A DNA stretch of 64,000 nt from JAGVPT01 sp963772165 (GCA_963772165.1 CAVYWA010000021.1:1-64000); one strand, 5' to 3'; numbered from the stretch's first letter, positions 34,342 to 43,956 are shown. Numbers and translations: made by a program. The notes: generated by a model not told the origin, from the letters alone.

Positions 34342-35765
34342 AAATGTCACGAGCCGTCATTGTACTGTTCATTCTTTCAATGGCATCAAGCCGGGCAGAG
34401 AGCTCGGATCGATTTGAACGATATTTTACTGACACGACGTTCCGGTTCGATTATTACCATACCGGAACGAAGGGGGAAGAACGAATCGCCACCGATAAAA
34501 TGTACATCGAAGGTGAATGGCCGGGGAGTGAAACAAATCTCATCGATACGTTGAATTTAGGAGAATATTTTTTCCGGATCACCGACGTTGCCAGCAACCG
34601 GACGATATATTCGCGGGGATACAGCTCGTTGTTCAACGAATGGCAAACCACCGACGAAGCGGCATCGGGGACGTACAGAGCATTTCACGAAACGGTTCGA
34701 TTTCCTCGACCGCGCAATAACTTCCAGCTGACGATCTTGCGGCGTTCGAAGCAAATGGTGTTCAATGAAGTGTTCTCGACAGTGATCGACCCGAACGCGA
34801 CGGACGTCCATCGCGGAAAAATTCATAATGGTTCCGGAGTCGTTGAGCTTATGATAAACGGAGATATTCATTCAAAAGTTGATATCGCCATTCTGGGAGA
34901 CGGCTATACAAAGAGTGAGACACAAAAATTCTTGAATGATGCACGCCACTTTACCGATGTCTTGTTTTCTACCGAACCGTTCAAGCACCGCAAAGGAGAT
35001 TTCAACGTTCGGGCGGTCGAAGTAGAATCCCGGGAATCGGGCATCGACCAGCCGGATCAAAACATCTGGACCGACCACGCTCTCGGAACGACCTATGACT
35101 CTTTCGGTTCTGCCAGGTATGTTCTGACGGACGCGAACAAAGCTGTGAGGGATCAAGCATCATCTGCACCATACGATTTTCTCTTTATTCTCGTAAACGC
35201 CAATCGTTACGGCGGTGGCGGAATATTTCAACTCTATGCGGTGTGCTTTGCGACCGGGGAGACTCCAGCGACGGCGTGGCAGGCTGATTATGTTTTCGTC
35301 CATGAGTTCGGGCATTCATTTGCGGGACTCGGTGATGAGTATTATTCGTCGTCCGTCGCCTACAATGATTTTTATCAAAAGGGGATTGAACCATGGGAAC
35401 CAAATCTTGCAGCGAATATTTCCCGGCAGAGTCTGAAATGGAAAGATCTTGTGAAACCCGCAACGCCGTTGCCCACTCCATGGAATAAATCTTTGTATGA
35501 CAGCATGGAAACCGAGCGCGGAAAATTGAAGCGCGATACGCCGGGCTATGCAGAAAAAAGGCAATCCATCTTGGACTCCGAACGCGCCGTCTTGAACGAA
35601 ACGCAAGTGTCCGGAGTTGTTGGTGCGTTTGAGGGAGCAGGATACAGCTCTACCGGTTTATACCGCCCCTCCCTTGACTGCCGTATGTTTTCGCTCAGCC
35701 TTACGGATTTTGACCCGGTCTGTGCGAGAGCGATCAATAGGATGATCGACTTTTACACGAAGTGA
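34338..35765 (+). CDS. Secreted M64-family metallopeptidase (IgA peptidase-like)
   Basis: 475 residues, signal peptide about 1-20. The N-terminal M64_N domain (about 30-130) begins FRFDYYHTGTKGEERI and the catalytic domain carries the zinc motif HEFGHSFAGLGDEYY (HExxHxxGxxDE form), with Asp-Glu-Tyr downstream typical of M64. Members include bacterial IgA-cleaving enzymes, but most environmental M64 proteins have unknown substrates. GDGYTKSETQKFLNDARHFTDVLFSTEPF is a further family block. The ATG at 34338 overlaps the stop of the TPR/Omp28 gene. The protein should act in the periplasm or outside the cell. Confidence 0.9.
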   Translation: MKMSRAVIVLFILSMASSRAESSDRFERYFTDTTFRFDYYHTGTKGEERIATDKMYIEGEWPGSETNLIDTLNLGEYFFRITDVASNRTIYSRGYSSLFNEWQTTDEAASGTYRAFHETVRFPRPRNNFQLTILRRSKQMVFNEVFSTVIDPNATDVHRGKIHNGSGVVELMINGDIHSKVDIAILGDGYTKSETQKFLNDARHFTDVLFSTEPFKHRKGDFNVRAVEVESRESGIDQPDQNIWTDHALGTTYDSFGSARYVLTDANKAVRDQASSAPYDFLFILVNANRYGGGGIFQLYAVCFATGETPATAWQADYVFVHEFGHSFAGLGDEYYSSSVAYNDFYQKGIEPWEPNLAANISRQSLKWKDLVKPATPLPTPWNKSLYDSMETERGKLKRDTPGYAEKRQSILDSERAVLNETQVSGVVGAFEGAGYSSTGLYRPSLDCRMFSLSLTDFDPVCARAINRMIDFYTK

Positions 35766-35805
35766 TTTCTTTCCTGTGTTAGTTGCTTATTTGATAGAGT
35801 GAAAA

Positions 35806-37626
35806 ATGTATATCCTTGGAATTTCCGCTTACTACCATGATTCCGCAGCGTGCCTTCTCGCCGACGGAGAAATCCTTGCGGCAGCCCAGGAAGAGCGGTT
35901 CACACGAAAAAAGCACGATCACGATTTCCCCCGGCACGCCGTTGCGTATTGTCTGAAAGAAGCAGGAATCACCGCGGACCGGCTTGCATGCGTTGCCTTC
36001 TACGACAAGCCTCTGTTGAAGTTTAACCGCCTTCTTGAAACGTACCTCACATTCTCACCAAAGGGGATTCAGTCCTTTATGATGGCGATGCCGTTGTGGC
36101 TCCAGGAAAAACTTTGGATTCCAGACCTCATCGAAAAAGAAATCCACTTTGGCGGGAAAGTTCTATTTCCTGAACATCATGAGTCTCACGCAGCATCCGC
36201 CTTCTTTCCATCGCCGTTTCAACACGCCGCGATCCTGACTGTCGACGGGGTTGGAGAAATGGCGACGTCGTCGCTTGGAGTCGGGCGGGATAATACCGTC
36301 GAAATTCTCTCCGAGCTTCATTTTCCAAATTCACTGGGATTGTTATACTCCGCGTTCACCTATTTTACCGGGTTCAAAGTGAATTCGGGAGAGTACAAAG
36401 TTATGGGATTGGCGCCGTACGGCGAGCCGAAATACGTCCAGCGTATATACGACCATCTGATCGATCTCAAGGACGACGGCTCGCTTGCGATGAACATGGA
36501 ATTTTTTGATTATTGTGCCGGTTTGACGATGACGAACCACAACTTTGAAGCCCTGTTCGGCGGAAGGCCGCGGACTCCTGAATCATTGCTGACCCAACGA
36601 GAATTGGACCTTGCGCGCTCAATTCAGGACGTGACTGAAGAAATCATGCTGCGGATGGCGACACATGCAAAAAAAATGACTGGTGAGAAATATTTATGCC
36701 TTGCCGGCGGCGTTGCTTTGAACTGCGTTGCAAACGGAAAGATACTCCGTTCGGGGTTGTTCGACGATATATGGATACAACCCGCCGCGGGAGATGCCGG
36801 CGGTGCCGTCGGAGCGGCATATGTTGTACACCATCACTATTTAAAGAATCCCGTCAAAGAGAAAAATGGCAGGGACCGGCAATTCGGGTCATACCTCGGG
36901 CCGTCGTATGACGACGAAACGATTGCTGCATTTCTTGAAGAGCATCATTTGCCCTTCGAACGAATCGATCATTCGGATGCACTCTGCGACAAAGTGGCTG
37001 AGTACCTCACGCAAGAGAAGATCGTAGGCTGGTTCCAGGGGAGAATGGAGTTCGGTCCGCGTGCGTTAGGCAACCGCTCTATCATCGGGGATGCCCGGTC
37101 GCCCAACATGCAGAAAAAGATGAACATCAAAATAAAATTCAGAGAAGGATTCAGGCCGTTTGCTCCTTCGGTGCTCGCGGAAAAAGCAAGCGAATGGTTT
37201 GAGCTCGACCGTGAAAGCCCGTACATGCTTCTTGTCGCTGATGTAAAAAAAGAAAAGCAAAAGCCGATGACGGATGCTGAAGAGAAATTATGGGGGATCG
37301 ACAAGCTGAACGTCTTACGCTCCGAGATTCCGGCGGTTACACATGTTGACTATTCCGCGAGAATCCAAACAGTCAACAAGAACGATAACCGTTTGTACTA
37401 TGACCTCATCAATGCGTTTTACAAAAAGACCGGATGCCCCGTTGTCGTGAACACATCGTTCAACGTCCGGGGCGAACCGATTGTTGCAACGCCCCTCGAT
37501 GCATACAAATGCTTTATGCGAACCGATATCGATGTGCTCGTCGCCGGACGATTTATTCTGCACAAGCAAAACCAGCCGGCGTACCACGATGATATTCACT
37601 GGAAGGAAGTGTATGAGCTGGATTAG
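35806..37626 (+). CDS. Carbamoyltransferase (NodU/CmcH family)
   Basis: 606 residues. These enzymes use carbamoyl phosphate and ATP to make a carbamoyl-adenylate and transfer the carbamoyl to a hydroxyl. N-terminal Kae1-like domain: LGISAYYHDSAACLLADGEI and EERFTRKKHDHDFPRHAVAYC; metal/nucleotide His in FPEHHESHAASAFFPSPF, TVDGVGE, SGEYKVMGLAPYG, and LCLAGGVALNCVANGKI. The C-terminal domain contains GWFQGRMEFGPRALGNRSI and NTSFNVRGEPIV. The acceptor is unknown. It is followed by an SxtJ-like membrane protein, whose ATG overlaps its stop, and by a DUF5989 protein. Confidence 0.93.
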   Translation: MYILGISAYYHDSAACLLADGEILAAAQEERFTRKKHDHDFPRHAVAYCLKEAGITADRLACVAFYDKPLLKFNRLLETYLTFSPKGIQSFMMAMPLWLQEKLWIPDLIEKEIHFGGKVLFPEHHESHAASAFFPSPFQHAAILTVDGVGEMATSSLGVGRDNTVEILSELHFPNSLGLLYSAFTYFTGFKVNSGEYKVMGLAPYGEPKYVQRIYDHLIDLKDDGSLAMNMEFFDYCAGLTMTNHNFEALFGGRPRTPESLLTQRELDLARSIQDVTEEIMLRMATHAKKMTGEKYLCLAGGVALNCVANGKILRSGLFDDIWIQPAAGDAGGAVGAAYVVHHHYLKNPVKEKNGRDRQFGSYLGPSYDDETIAAFLEEHHLPFERIDHSDALCDKVAEYLTQEKIVGWFQGRMEFGPRALGNRSIIGDARSPNMQKKMNIKIKFREGFRPFAPSVLAEKASEWFELDRESPYMLLVADVKKEKQKPMTDAEEKLWGIDKLNVLRSEIPAVTHVDYSARIQTVNKNDNRLYYDLINAFYKKTGCPVVVNTSFNVRGEPIVATPLDAYKCFMRTDIDVLVAGRFILHKQNQPAYHDDIHWKEVYELD

Positions 37627-38044
37627 CGATGTGCGCGGTGAAATGCGCCGCCTGCAACGAACGCCGATGGAAATCCGGAAGTTTGCATATCTTGTCGGCT
37701 CAGTTTTTATTCTCGTCGGGTGTGCCGGGGTATTCAAACATTGGAATGTTTTTGTTGATGCAGTTCTCTGGGCTGCAGGAGTGATGCTCTTGCTTGCAGG
37801 ATTATTAAACCCAACGTCGTTGGAAAAGGTCTACGCGGCCTGGATGGGGATCGCGTTTGCTCTCGGATGGGTCGTCTCACGATCAATATTGATTCTTTTG
37901 TTTTATTTTATTATTACGCCGATCGGGATGGTCGCGCGCCTCTTCGGGAAAAAATTTATCGATACAACTTTTTCGCACGCAAGTGAGTCTTATTGGATTT
38001 CAAGAGGGAACTCAAAAAAGATCAATTACGAAAAAATGTTCTAA
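37613..38044 (+). CDS. SxtJ-family membrane protein
   Basis: 143 residues from ATG 37613, overlapping the carbamoyltransferase stop by 14 bases. Three or four hydrophobic segments are visible (about 25-45, 50-68, 75-92, 92-112), with the basic N-terminus RTPMEIRKFAYLVG and the C-terminal WISRGNSKKINYEKMF. This matches the small membrane proteins called SxtJ after the saxitoxin cluster, which are typically adjacent to a carbamoyltransferase. Its function is not known; an inner-membrane role as partner or anchor of the carbamoyltransferase is an inference from context. Confidence 0.8.
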   Translation: MSWISDVRGEMRRLQRTPMEIRKFAYLVGSVFILVGCAGVFKHWNVFVDAVLWAAGVMLLLAGLLNPTSLEKVYAAWMGIAFALGWVVSRSILILLFYFIITPIGMVARLFGKKFIDTTFSHASESYWISRGNSKKINYEKMF

Positions 38045-38055
38045 TGGAGGTTCAC

Positions 38056-38214
38056 ATGGCTAAGGTCAAGATCATCGCTGAGTATATTGAGTTCCTGAAA
38101 GAGAATAAAAAGTGGTGGCTGATGCCTATCGTATTCGCCTTGCTCCTTTTCGGATTGCTTATTGTTATCACAAAAGGGAGCGCTCTTGCGCCCTTTATTT
38201 ATACTTTGTTCTAA
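38056..38214 (+). CDS. DUF5989 family small membrane protein
   Basis: 52 residues, one transmembrane helix (about 20-40) after a short cytoplasmic helix: EYIEFLKENKKWWLMPIVF, then LLFGLLIVITKGSALAPFIYTLF. This is the DUF5989 (SxtK-like) pattern. The start is ATG 38056, with ATGGAGG seven bases upstream. A longer frame from 38044 would include the ribosome-binding site itself. It is the third member of the carbamoyltransferase-SxtJ-DUF5989 trio. Confidence 0.82.
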   Translation: MAKVKIIAEYIEFLKENKKWWLMPIVFALLLFGLLIVITKGSALAPFIYTLF

Positions 38215-38285
38215 AGCTAAGCCGTATTCTTGCATAGCTTTAAGCCCCGCAGGTTAATCTTTCTCTTCCAATTTCTTGGAAGAGA
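38213..38285. repeat. Two adjacent hairpins between the carbamoyltransferase trio and lacI-type gene
   Basis: The first is AAAGCTA (38213-38219) with TAGCTTT (38235-38241). The second is a perfect ten-base-pair hairpin, TCTCTTCCAA-TTTC-TTGGAAGAGA (38262-38285), without a T run. They may end the upstream transcript or act as a protein site near the LacI-type promoter at 38328. Confidence 0.5.
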
Positions 38286-38327
38286 AAAGCTTCTTTACAG
38301 CCTTCAGAAAAAAAATCAATTTTTCTC

Positions 38328-38356
38328 TTGACAATAAGGGCAAAAAGGTATACATT
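38328..38356 (+). promoter_or_regulatory. Sigma-70-like promoter of the LacI-type regulator
   Basis: TTGACA (38328-38333), 17 bases, TACATT (38351-38356); a TATACA two bases earlier is an alternative -10. Transcription would start near 38363, about 39 bases before the TTG start of the regulator. Confidence 0.45.
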
Positions 38357-38401
38357 TTTTGGAAGCCCTTCCATAAAACTGTACGAAACTACTGGTGCAG
38401 A

Positions 38402-39454
38402 TTGGCTGTTACAATATATGACATAGCGAGAGAAGCCCAGGTTGGAATAGGGACCGTCTCTCGTGTGTTCAACAACCATCCGAACGTTACTGCGAAGACG
38501 CGCGATAAGATTCTTTCTGTCGCGAAAAGATTAAACTATCACCCACATGCGTACGCTCAGGCCCTGGCCCGGAAACGGACAAACACTCTCGCAGCGATCA
38601 TTCCTTTTTTTACAAATTACTTTTTTATAGAAGTACTTCACGGAGTTCAGGACAAGATCTCGAGCCTCGGCTACGATCTGATTCTATACGGCATCAACCA
38701 TCCCGATCAGATAGATGAGTATTTGCGCAAAAGCGTTCAACGCGGGAGAGTGGACGGCATTTTATTCTTTTCGATGAAACTGCCGATCTCGTTTGTCGAT
38801 AAGTTCAAGGACCATTCAAAACCGGTTGTCCTCGTGGATACGTTTCATGAGCAGTTTGACTCACTAGCCGTCGAGAATTTTCAAGGCGCGATGGTCGCGA
38901 CAAATCATTTGATCTCTCTTGGCCACAAGAATATCGGCATGATCAGCGCGAACATCAACAGCGTTCCGGCGCGGGAGCGTATCGCAGGGTTTAAGGATGC
39001 GATCACATCCGCAGGATTGGAAGTCCATCCCGAGAACATTATCGTGAGCAAGTTGACGAAGCAGGACGGGTTCAGCAGAGAGGCCGGGTATCAATCGATG
39101 AAAGAAATGGTAAGTAATGGGTCAACCTTGCCGACAGCCATTTTTATTTCGAGCGATATTCAGGCGATTGGCGCGATGAGCGCTCTTCGGCAGAACGGAG
39201 TTAAGGTGCCTCGCGATGTCGCCGTGGTAAGTTTTGACGATATCGAACTCGCCGAGCAATTCGGCCTGACGACAATGAGACAGCCGATGTACGAAATGGG
39301 AGAACTTGCCGTCGAAAAATTAATTTATCGCATGGAGCATCCTTCCGCTCCGCCGTCGCAGATAAATTTTTTACCGAAATTAGTAGTGCGCGCAACATGC
39401 GGTATGAATAAAATGTATTCTCCCGTTGAAGATTTTGTCCATGCAAAAGATTGA
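38402..39454 (+). CDS. LacI-family transcriptional regulator
   Basis: 350 residues. The N-terminal helix-turn-helix begins VTIYDIAREAQVGIGTVSRVFNN (residues 3-25), followed by the hinge and the sugar-binding domain of two lobes (TNTLAAIIPFFTNYFFIEVLHGV ... IFISSDIQAIGAMSALRQNGVKVPRDVAVVSFDDIELA ... LTTMRQPMYEMGELAVEKL). The regulator sits at the front of the alpha-glucan locus and is likely to respond to a maltodextrin. TTG 38402 is the start that puts the HTH at the usual place; an upstream TTG at 38276 would add 42 residues of low-quality sequence. The operator is not known. Confidence 0.9.
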   Translation: MAVTIYDIAREAQVGIGTVSRVFNNHPNVTAKTRDKILSVAKRLNYHPHAYAQALARKRTNTLAAIIPFFTNYFFIEVLHGVQDKISSLGYDLILYGINHPDQIDEYLRKSVQRGRVDGILFFSMKLPISFVDKFKDHSKPVVLVDTFHEQFDSLAVENFQGAMVATNHLISLGHKNIGMISANINSVPARERIAGFKDAITSAGLEVHPENIIVSKLTKQDGFSREAGYQSMKEMVSNGSTLPTAIFISSDIQAIGAMSALRQNGVKVPRDVAVVSFDDIELAEQFGLTTMRQPMYEMGELAVEKLIYRMEHPSAPPSQINFLPKLVVRATCGMNKMYSPVEDFVHAKD

Positions 39455-39502
39455 CATGTCTATCCTACAATTTCACGAACCCCGTTTGATGGAGCCTCAG
39501 CA

Positions 39503-41212
39503 GTGAATAATTTGTTACTGACGAGATTTCACTTAGTGAGACATTCCCCCCTCGAAGCGATCGTTCTTGCGCTCCTTCTGCCTGCTACCGTTTTTGCCCT
39601 TCCAGACAGCACGACAAACAAATCCCAAATTGTCGCCACCGTCGGCAACACTCAGATCGCCTATAAGCAGTTTACCGACAGATACGAAAATTATTTGGTC
39701 TATACAGGCGTCAAGGATAACAAACGGGCGCGGTATGCAGTGCTGAATAATATGATCGATGAAATATTGTTGCGCCAGTATGATGATAATTCGCATGTCT
39801 ATAATGATCCGGAATACAAGAAAGAGATTTCGTGGGCACGGAAAGAGTCGATTTTGGCGTTTCTCAAAGATCAGGAAGTTTATGCAAAAATAACGGTGAC
39901 AGATCAAGAATTACGAACGGCGTACGAACGTTCGAAGGTGAAGATTGCGGTACGCCATTTATACGCGCCGACAGAAAGTGAAGCAGAAAACCTCTACAAG
40001 CTGGTAAAGATCGGAGTCAGTTTCAAGGAATTGGCGAAGCAGGTATTTACGGATACGGCGTTACAGAACAACGGGGGCTCTCTCGGGTACATAACGTGGG
40101 GAGATACGGACCCCAACTTTGAAAGCGTTGCCTATTCGTTGAAGGTCGGCGAAGTGTCCCGACCGGTTAAAACAGCCCAAGGGTACAGTATCATTAAGGT
40201 CGATGATAGAATCGAGGACCCGTTCCCGACCGAAACCGAATTTCTGAACCGAAAACACAAGCTGGAACGGACGTTGAAAATAGACAAGAAACTTCCTTAC
40301 GAAAAGGCTTATCTCGAAAGAGTTTTTGATACGAGCAAAGTAAAATTCAATGAGAAGGCGCTGGAAGCTGTTTGCAACGATTTAAACAAAGCAGGGGACA
40401 ATAATATTGAATCAAATCAACATTCGTTGAAGAGTTTTCAATACTGTGCACTGTACAAAGGCAAGAAATATTCAGCGAAGGAAATAGAAAACAGGCTCCT
40501 TGAGGTGCCAGAGTATCACCGTAAAATCGTGACAAACGTGCAGCGCCTTAAAGCTGCCGTGCTCGGATTATTGATGCAGGATGTCCTTTTGGGCATCGCG
40601 AAAGACAAGGGGTATGACACCACCTCCTACGTCGCTGAAACTTTTGATAACCTGGCCAACAATATTTACTTGAACTATAAGAGGAATGAAGTTCTCGCTC
40701 TGGTTCCGGTCGCGGATTCCGAGGTTGCACGGTACTATACGAAAAATATCGCGTACTATTCGAATGAACCGGAAATGAATGTGCAAGAGATTGTCGTTGG
40801 GAGCGATTCCCTTGCTTCCTCAATCAGGGAACAAATCGCACACGGCGGAGATTTCGGCTCGCTTGCCGCTCAGTACTCTCTAAGAAATTGGAGCGCGAAA
40901 AATGAAGGCATCATGGGGCTTTCTCCTCTTTCTAACTTCGGAGAATTGAAGGATACGTTGTGGAATTCCGACACCGGGAAGGTTGTCGGCCCTCTTGCCT
41001 TTGACAAGTATTTTGGAATTTTTCGCGTTTTAAACAAGAAAAATGGCGAGGCAATTGACATCAATGCAGTGCGGCCGCAGATCGTGAAAGCTATTGAGAA
41101 TGAAAAAGGATTCCCTTACATGAAAAAACGCTTAGAGAATCTTGCGAAACTCACAACGATTAAAGTAGACGATGATCTTGTTAAAAACTATACCATGAAT
41201 TTGCCCGGGTAG
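39503..41212 (+). CDS. Periplasmic peptidyl-prolyl isomerase, SurA/PrsA-like (two parvulin domains)
   Basis: 569 residues. The start is GTG 39503 with GGAG nine bases upstream; a signal peptide occupies about 16-33. The first parvulin domain lies at about 147-236 (IAVRHLYAPTESEAENL, FKELAKQVFTD, GGSLGYITWG, YSIIKVDD), the second at about 430-520 (MNVQEIVVGSDSLASSI, LAAQYSL, EGIMGLSPLSNFG). A chaperone for outer-membrane beta-barrels is the usual role. It is placed directly before the TonB receptor and other outer-membrane proteins, so it may help assemble them. Only moderate similarity in the first domain, so isomerase activity may be reduced. Confidence 0.85.
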   Translation: MNNLLLTRFHLVRHSPLEAIVLALLLPATVFALPDSTTNKSQIVATVGNTQIAYKQFTDRYENYLVYTGVKDNKRARYAVLNNMIDEILLRQYDDNSHVYNDPEYKKEISWARKESILAFLKDQEVYAKITVTDQELRTAYERSKVKIAVRHLYAPTESEAENLYKLVKIGVSFKELAKQVFTDTALQNNGGSLGYITWGDTDPNFESVAYSLKVGEVSRPVKTAQGYSIIKVDDRIEDPFPTETEFLNRKHKLERTLKIDKKLPYEKAYLERVFDTSKVKFNEKALEAVCNDLNKAGDNNIESNQHSLKSFQYCALYKGKKYSAKEIENRLLEVPEYHRKIVTNVQRLKAAVLGLLMQDVLLGIAKDKGYDTTSYVAETFDNLANNIYLNYKRNEVLALVPVADSEVARYYTKNIAYYSNEPEMNVQEIVVGSDSLASSIREQIAHGGDFGSLAAQYSLRNWSAKNEGIMGLSPLSNFGELKDTLWNSDTGKVVGPLAFDKYFGIFRVLNKKNGEAIDINAVRPQIVKAIENEKGFPYMKKRLENLAKLTTIKVDDDLVKNYTMNLPG

Positions 41213-41242
41213 CATTTTGTTTGAAAATTTCTGGAGAAATTT

Positions 41243-43930
41243 ATGAGAAAACTTTTACCACTTCTTTTTCTCTTATTACTTTTTACCTCTCACAACACTT
41301 TTGGAGGCACGACCGGCAAATTGGCTGGCAAGGTAATGGATGCCAGCACAAAAGAGCCTTTACCGTTCTGCAACATTACCGTTGTGGGCACTTCAATCGG
41401 AACCGTCGCTGACCTCGACGGTAACTACGTGATATTGAATATTCCCCCGGGCAATTATTCCGTGCGGGCTCAGTTTGTGGGGTACCAACCCGTTGTGACA
41501 GAGAATGTTTCTGTGTCTATTGACCTTACATCGAACATCGATTTTGCGTTGAATCAGAGCGCTGTCGAGCTTCAAGCCGTCGTGATTGAGGGAAAGATGG
41601 ACGCGGTGAAAAAGGACATTACTTCTTCTCAGACGATGGTCTCTGCGGAGCAGATCAACGCTCTTCCGGTTACCGAATTTGACGATGTTTTGGGGCTTCA
41701 GGCCGGCATTACGAAAGATGCAGGAGGAGGGTTCCATATCCGCGGCGGACGAACCACCGAAATTGCGTATCAAGTCAACGGTGTTTCTATTACCGATCCG
41801 TACGACAACAGCCGCGGGCTTGACATCGATAACAGCAGCATCCAGGAACTCCAGGTTATCAGCGGTACTTTTAATGCCGAATACGGAAATGCGATGTCGG
41901 GCATTGTCAACACGGTGACAAAAGAGGGAGGGAGAGATTACCACGGTTCTCTAAACGTCTATGGAAGTGATTATCTTAGTGATTTCACGTCGTACTTCCC
42001 GAACGTCGATCATTACAATCCGGGCCATAATTATCAGGGAAGTTTAAGCGGCCCTCTGCCTTTCACCGGCGATATGATCACGTTCTTCGCTAACGGCAGG
42101 TACGTCTATGACCCGGGTTATTTGTACGGTTATGATGATTACAATATCGACGGCTCGGCGGGGAACGGACAACCGGTTGCTATGAACTGGAGTAAGCGAT
42201 GGCTCGGCCAAGCGAACATCGCTTATCAATTTTTTAAGAACGTAAAAATCAATACGGAGTTATTGTATTCAAAGGATAATTACCAGGATTTTAACGGTTC
42301 TACCTATGGCTGGAAGCTTGAACCGGGAGGGAATCCTTTCAAATATGCGGAAAGTTATGATGGAACTTTTACTGTGAACCATGTTTTATCCTCCGGAACT
42401 TTTTATACTTTCAGGGCCAATTATTTCTATAAGACTTTCAATCAATACCTTTTTCCGGATGCAACCGACCCGAGATATTTATCACCGGATTCTTTGAATA
42501 CCGTCTCGTATGCTTTTCACAAAACAGGGACTGACCTTGAGCGTTTCTTTAGAGAAACACAATCGTATACTGCGAAGTTGGATTTTTCGAGCCAGGTGAG
42601 CGAAAGCCATTTGCTTCAGTTCGGAGCCGAGGGGAAAATGCACCGCCTCCAATTCGACGATTATACCCTGCAGCCTCTTACGGTGAACGGGGTCACCGTG
42701 GTGCCGTTCGTTCCTTCAATTCCGGATCCGACGTCGATCAATAGAAACCTCTACGATGCAAAACCGAATGAGTTCTCCAGCTACATCCAGGATAAAATCG
42801 AGTACAAAGACGTAATTATCAACATCGGATTGCGTTTCGATTATTTTAACTCAGAGGGGCAAGTGCTCGTCGATCCGGCAGATCCAAACATCAATGTTCC
42901 GTTGCGGGCGGGGTTGGATTCTTTAACGTTAGCTCAACGTGAACCGTATTTTTACAAGGATGCAACGCCGAAATCGCAACTTAGCCCGCGGTTCGGTATA
43001 TCGTATCCGATCAGCGTGAACGGCGTTGTACATTTTTCCTACGGGCACTTCCTCCAAATTCCGACGTTTCAGTATTTGTATAATTTGGGAGATTATAAAG
43101 TTCCTGAAACGTCGGGCTCCACGGCCGGTCCTTTTGGAAATCCTGACTTGGAGCCACAAAGGACAATCATGTATGAAATTGGATTCAGGCAGCAATTTAT
43201 GGATGAATTTGTTGTCGATGCGACGGGCTTTTATCGAGATATCAGGGATTGGATCACCGCAGGCGTTCCTGTCTCTACGTCAAATGGAGTGTTATACTCG
43301 GTATATACGAATAAAGATTATTCCAATGTTCGTGGTGTAACAATTAATCTGGCCAAGAGATTTTCAAATCATTACTCCATCGATTTGAATTATACCTATC
43401 AGGTTGCAGAGGGAAGCAATTCTAATCCCGACGATGCATTTAACGCGGCGCTGAATAATCAGGCGCCGGTAATATTCTTATCTCCTCTGGATTGGGATCA
43501 GCGGCATAATCTCAATTTGAACATCATGGTAGGCGACAAAGGATGGAGCATAAGCTTGCTGACAAAGTACGGGACCGGTCTGCCATATACTCCTTCAATA
43601 ACTCAAGCTACTGCGGACCGCGGACTCAGTACCGGCTTCTTGCCGAATATCAGGAATCTTCCCCCTCAGTTCGATAACGATGTTTATGTGAATAAAACGT
43701 TCACAGTATTGAATTCTAATTTTACGGCGTATCTTAAAGTTTTTAACGTATTCGATGCGCGTAATGTGCTAAATGTTTTTGGTGATACCGGAGAGCCGAA
43801 TTTTACAACGTCGGTTGAAAATGTAGGCTACGATCCGGCACGGCCCAACACTGTGGCGGAATATATCCAGTATCCATGGTATTATGCAGCTCCAAGGTTA
43901 ATCCAGACAGGAATTGAGCTTTCATTTTGA
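41243..43930 (+). CDS. TonB-dependent receptor with carboxypeptidase-regulatory-like N-terminus
   Basis: 895 residues with a signal peptide (about 1-22). A CarboxypepD_reg-like domain comes first (about 24-110; GKVMDASTKEPLPFCNITVVGTSIGTVADLDGNYVILNIPPG), then the plug (about 130-235; FHIRGGRTTEIAYQVNGVSITDPYDNSRG and QVISGTFNAEYGNAMSGIVNTVTKEGG), then a beta-barrel with aromatic ends and a C-terminal Phe (IELSF). This is an active outer-membrane importer driven by TonB. Its neighbours suggest glucan oligosaccharides as cargo. There is no SusD-like lipoprotein next to it, so it is not a classical SusCD pair. RBS GGAG lies about nine bases upstream of ATG 41243. Confidence 0.92.
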   Translation: MRKLLPLLFLLLLFTSHNTFGGTTGKLAGKVMDASTKEPLPFCNITVVGTSIGTVADLDGNYVILNIPPGNYSVRAQFVGYQPVVTENVSVSIDLTSNIDFALNQSAVELQAVVIEGKMDAVKKDITSSQTMVSAEQINALPVTEFDDVLGLQAGITKDAGGGFHIRGGRTTEIAYQVNGVSITDPYDNSRGLDIDNSSIQELQVISGTFNAEYGNAMSGIVNTVTKEGGRDYHGSLNVYGSDYLSDFTSYFPNVDHYNPGHNYQGSLSGPLPFTGDMITFFANGRYVYDPGYLYGYDDYNIDGSAGNGQPVAMNWSKRWLGQANIAYQFFKNVKINTELLYSKDNYQDFNGSTYGWKLEPGGNPFKYAESYDGTFTVNHVLSSGTFYTFRANYFYKTFNQYLFPDATDPRYLSPDSLNTVSYAFHKTGTDLERFFRETQSYTAKLDFSSQVSESHLLQFGAEGKMHRLQFDDYTLQPLTVNGVTVVPFVPSIPDPTSINRNLYDAKPNEFSSYIQDKIEYKDVIINIGLRFDYFNSEGQVLVDPADPNINVPLRAGLDSLTLAQREPYFYKDATPKSQLSPRFGISYPISVNGVVHFSYGHFLQIPTFQYLYNLGDYKVPETSGSTAGPFGNPDLEPQRTIMYEIGFRQQFMDEFVVDATGFYRDIRDWITAGVPVSTSNGVLYSVYTNKDYSNVRGVTINLAKRFSNHYSIDLNYTYQVAEGSNSNPDDAFNAALNNQAPVIFLSPLDWDQRHNLNLNIMVGDKGWSISLLTKYGTGLPYTPSITQATADRGLSTGFLPNIRNLPPQFDNDVYVNKTFTVLNSNFTAYLKVFNVFDARNVLNVFGDTGEPNFTTSVENVGYDPARPNTVAEYIQYPWYYAAPRLIQTGIELSF

Positions 43931-43956
43931 GTTTTTTGCTTCGGAGGATGAACGTA

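Noticed and set aside
35806..38214. Saxitoxin-type biosynthetic gene cluster
   Set aside because: Only the carbamoyltransferase, SxtJ and DUF5989 are present; no polyketide synthase, amidinotransferase or tailoring oxygenase is near.
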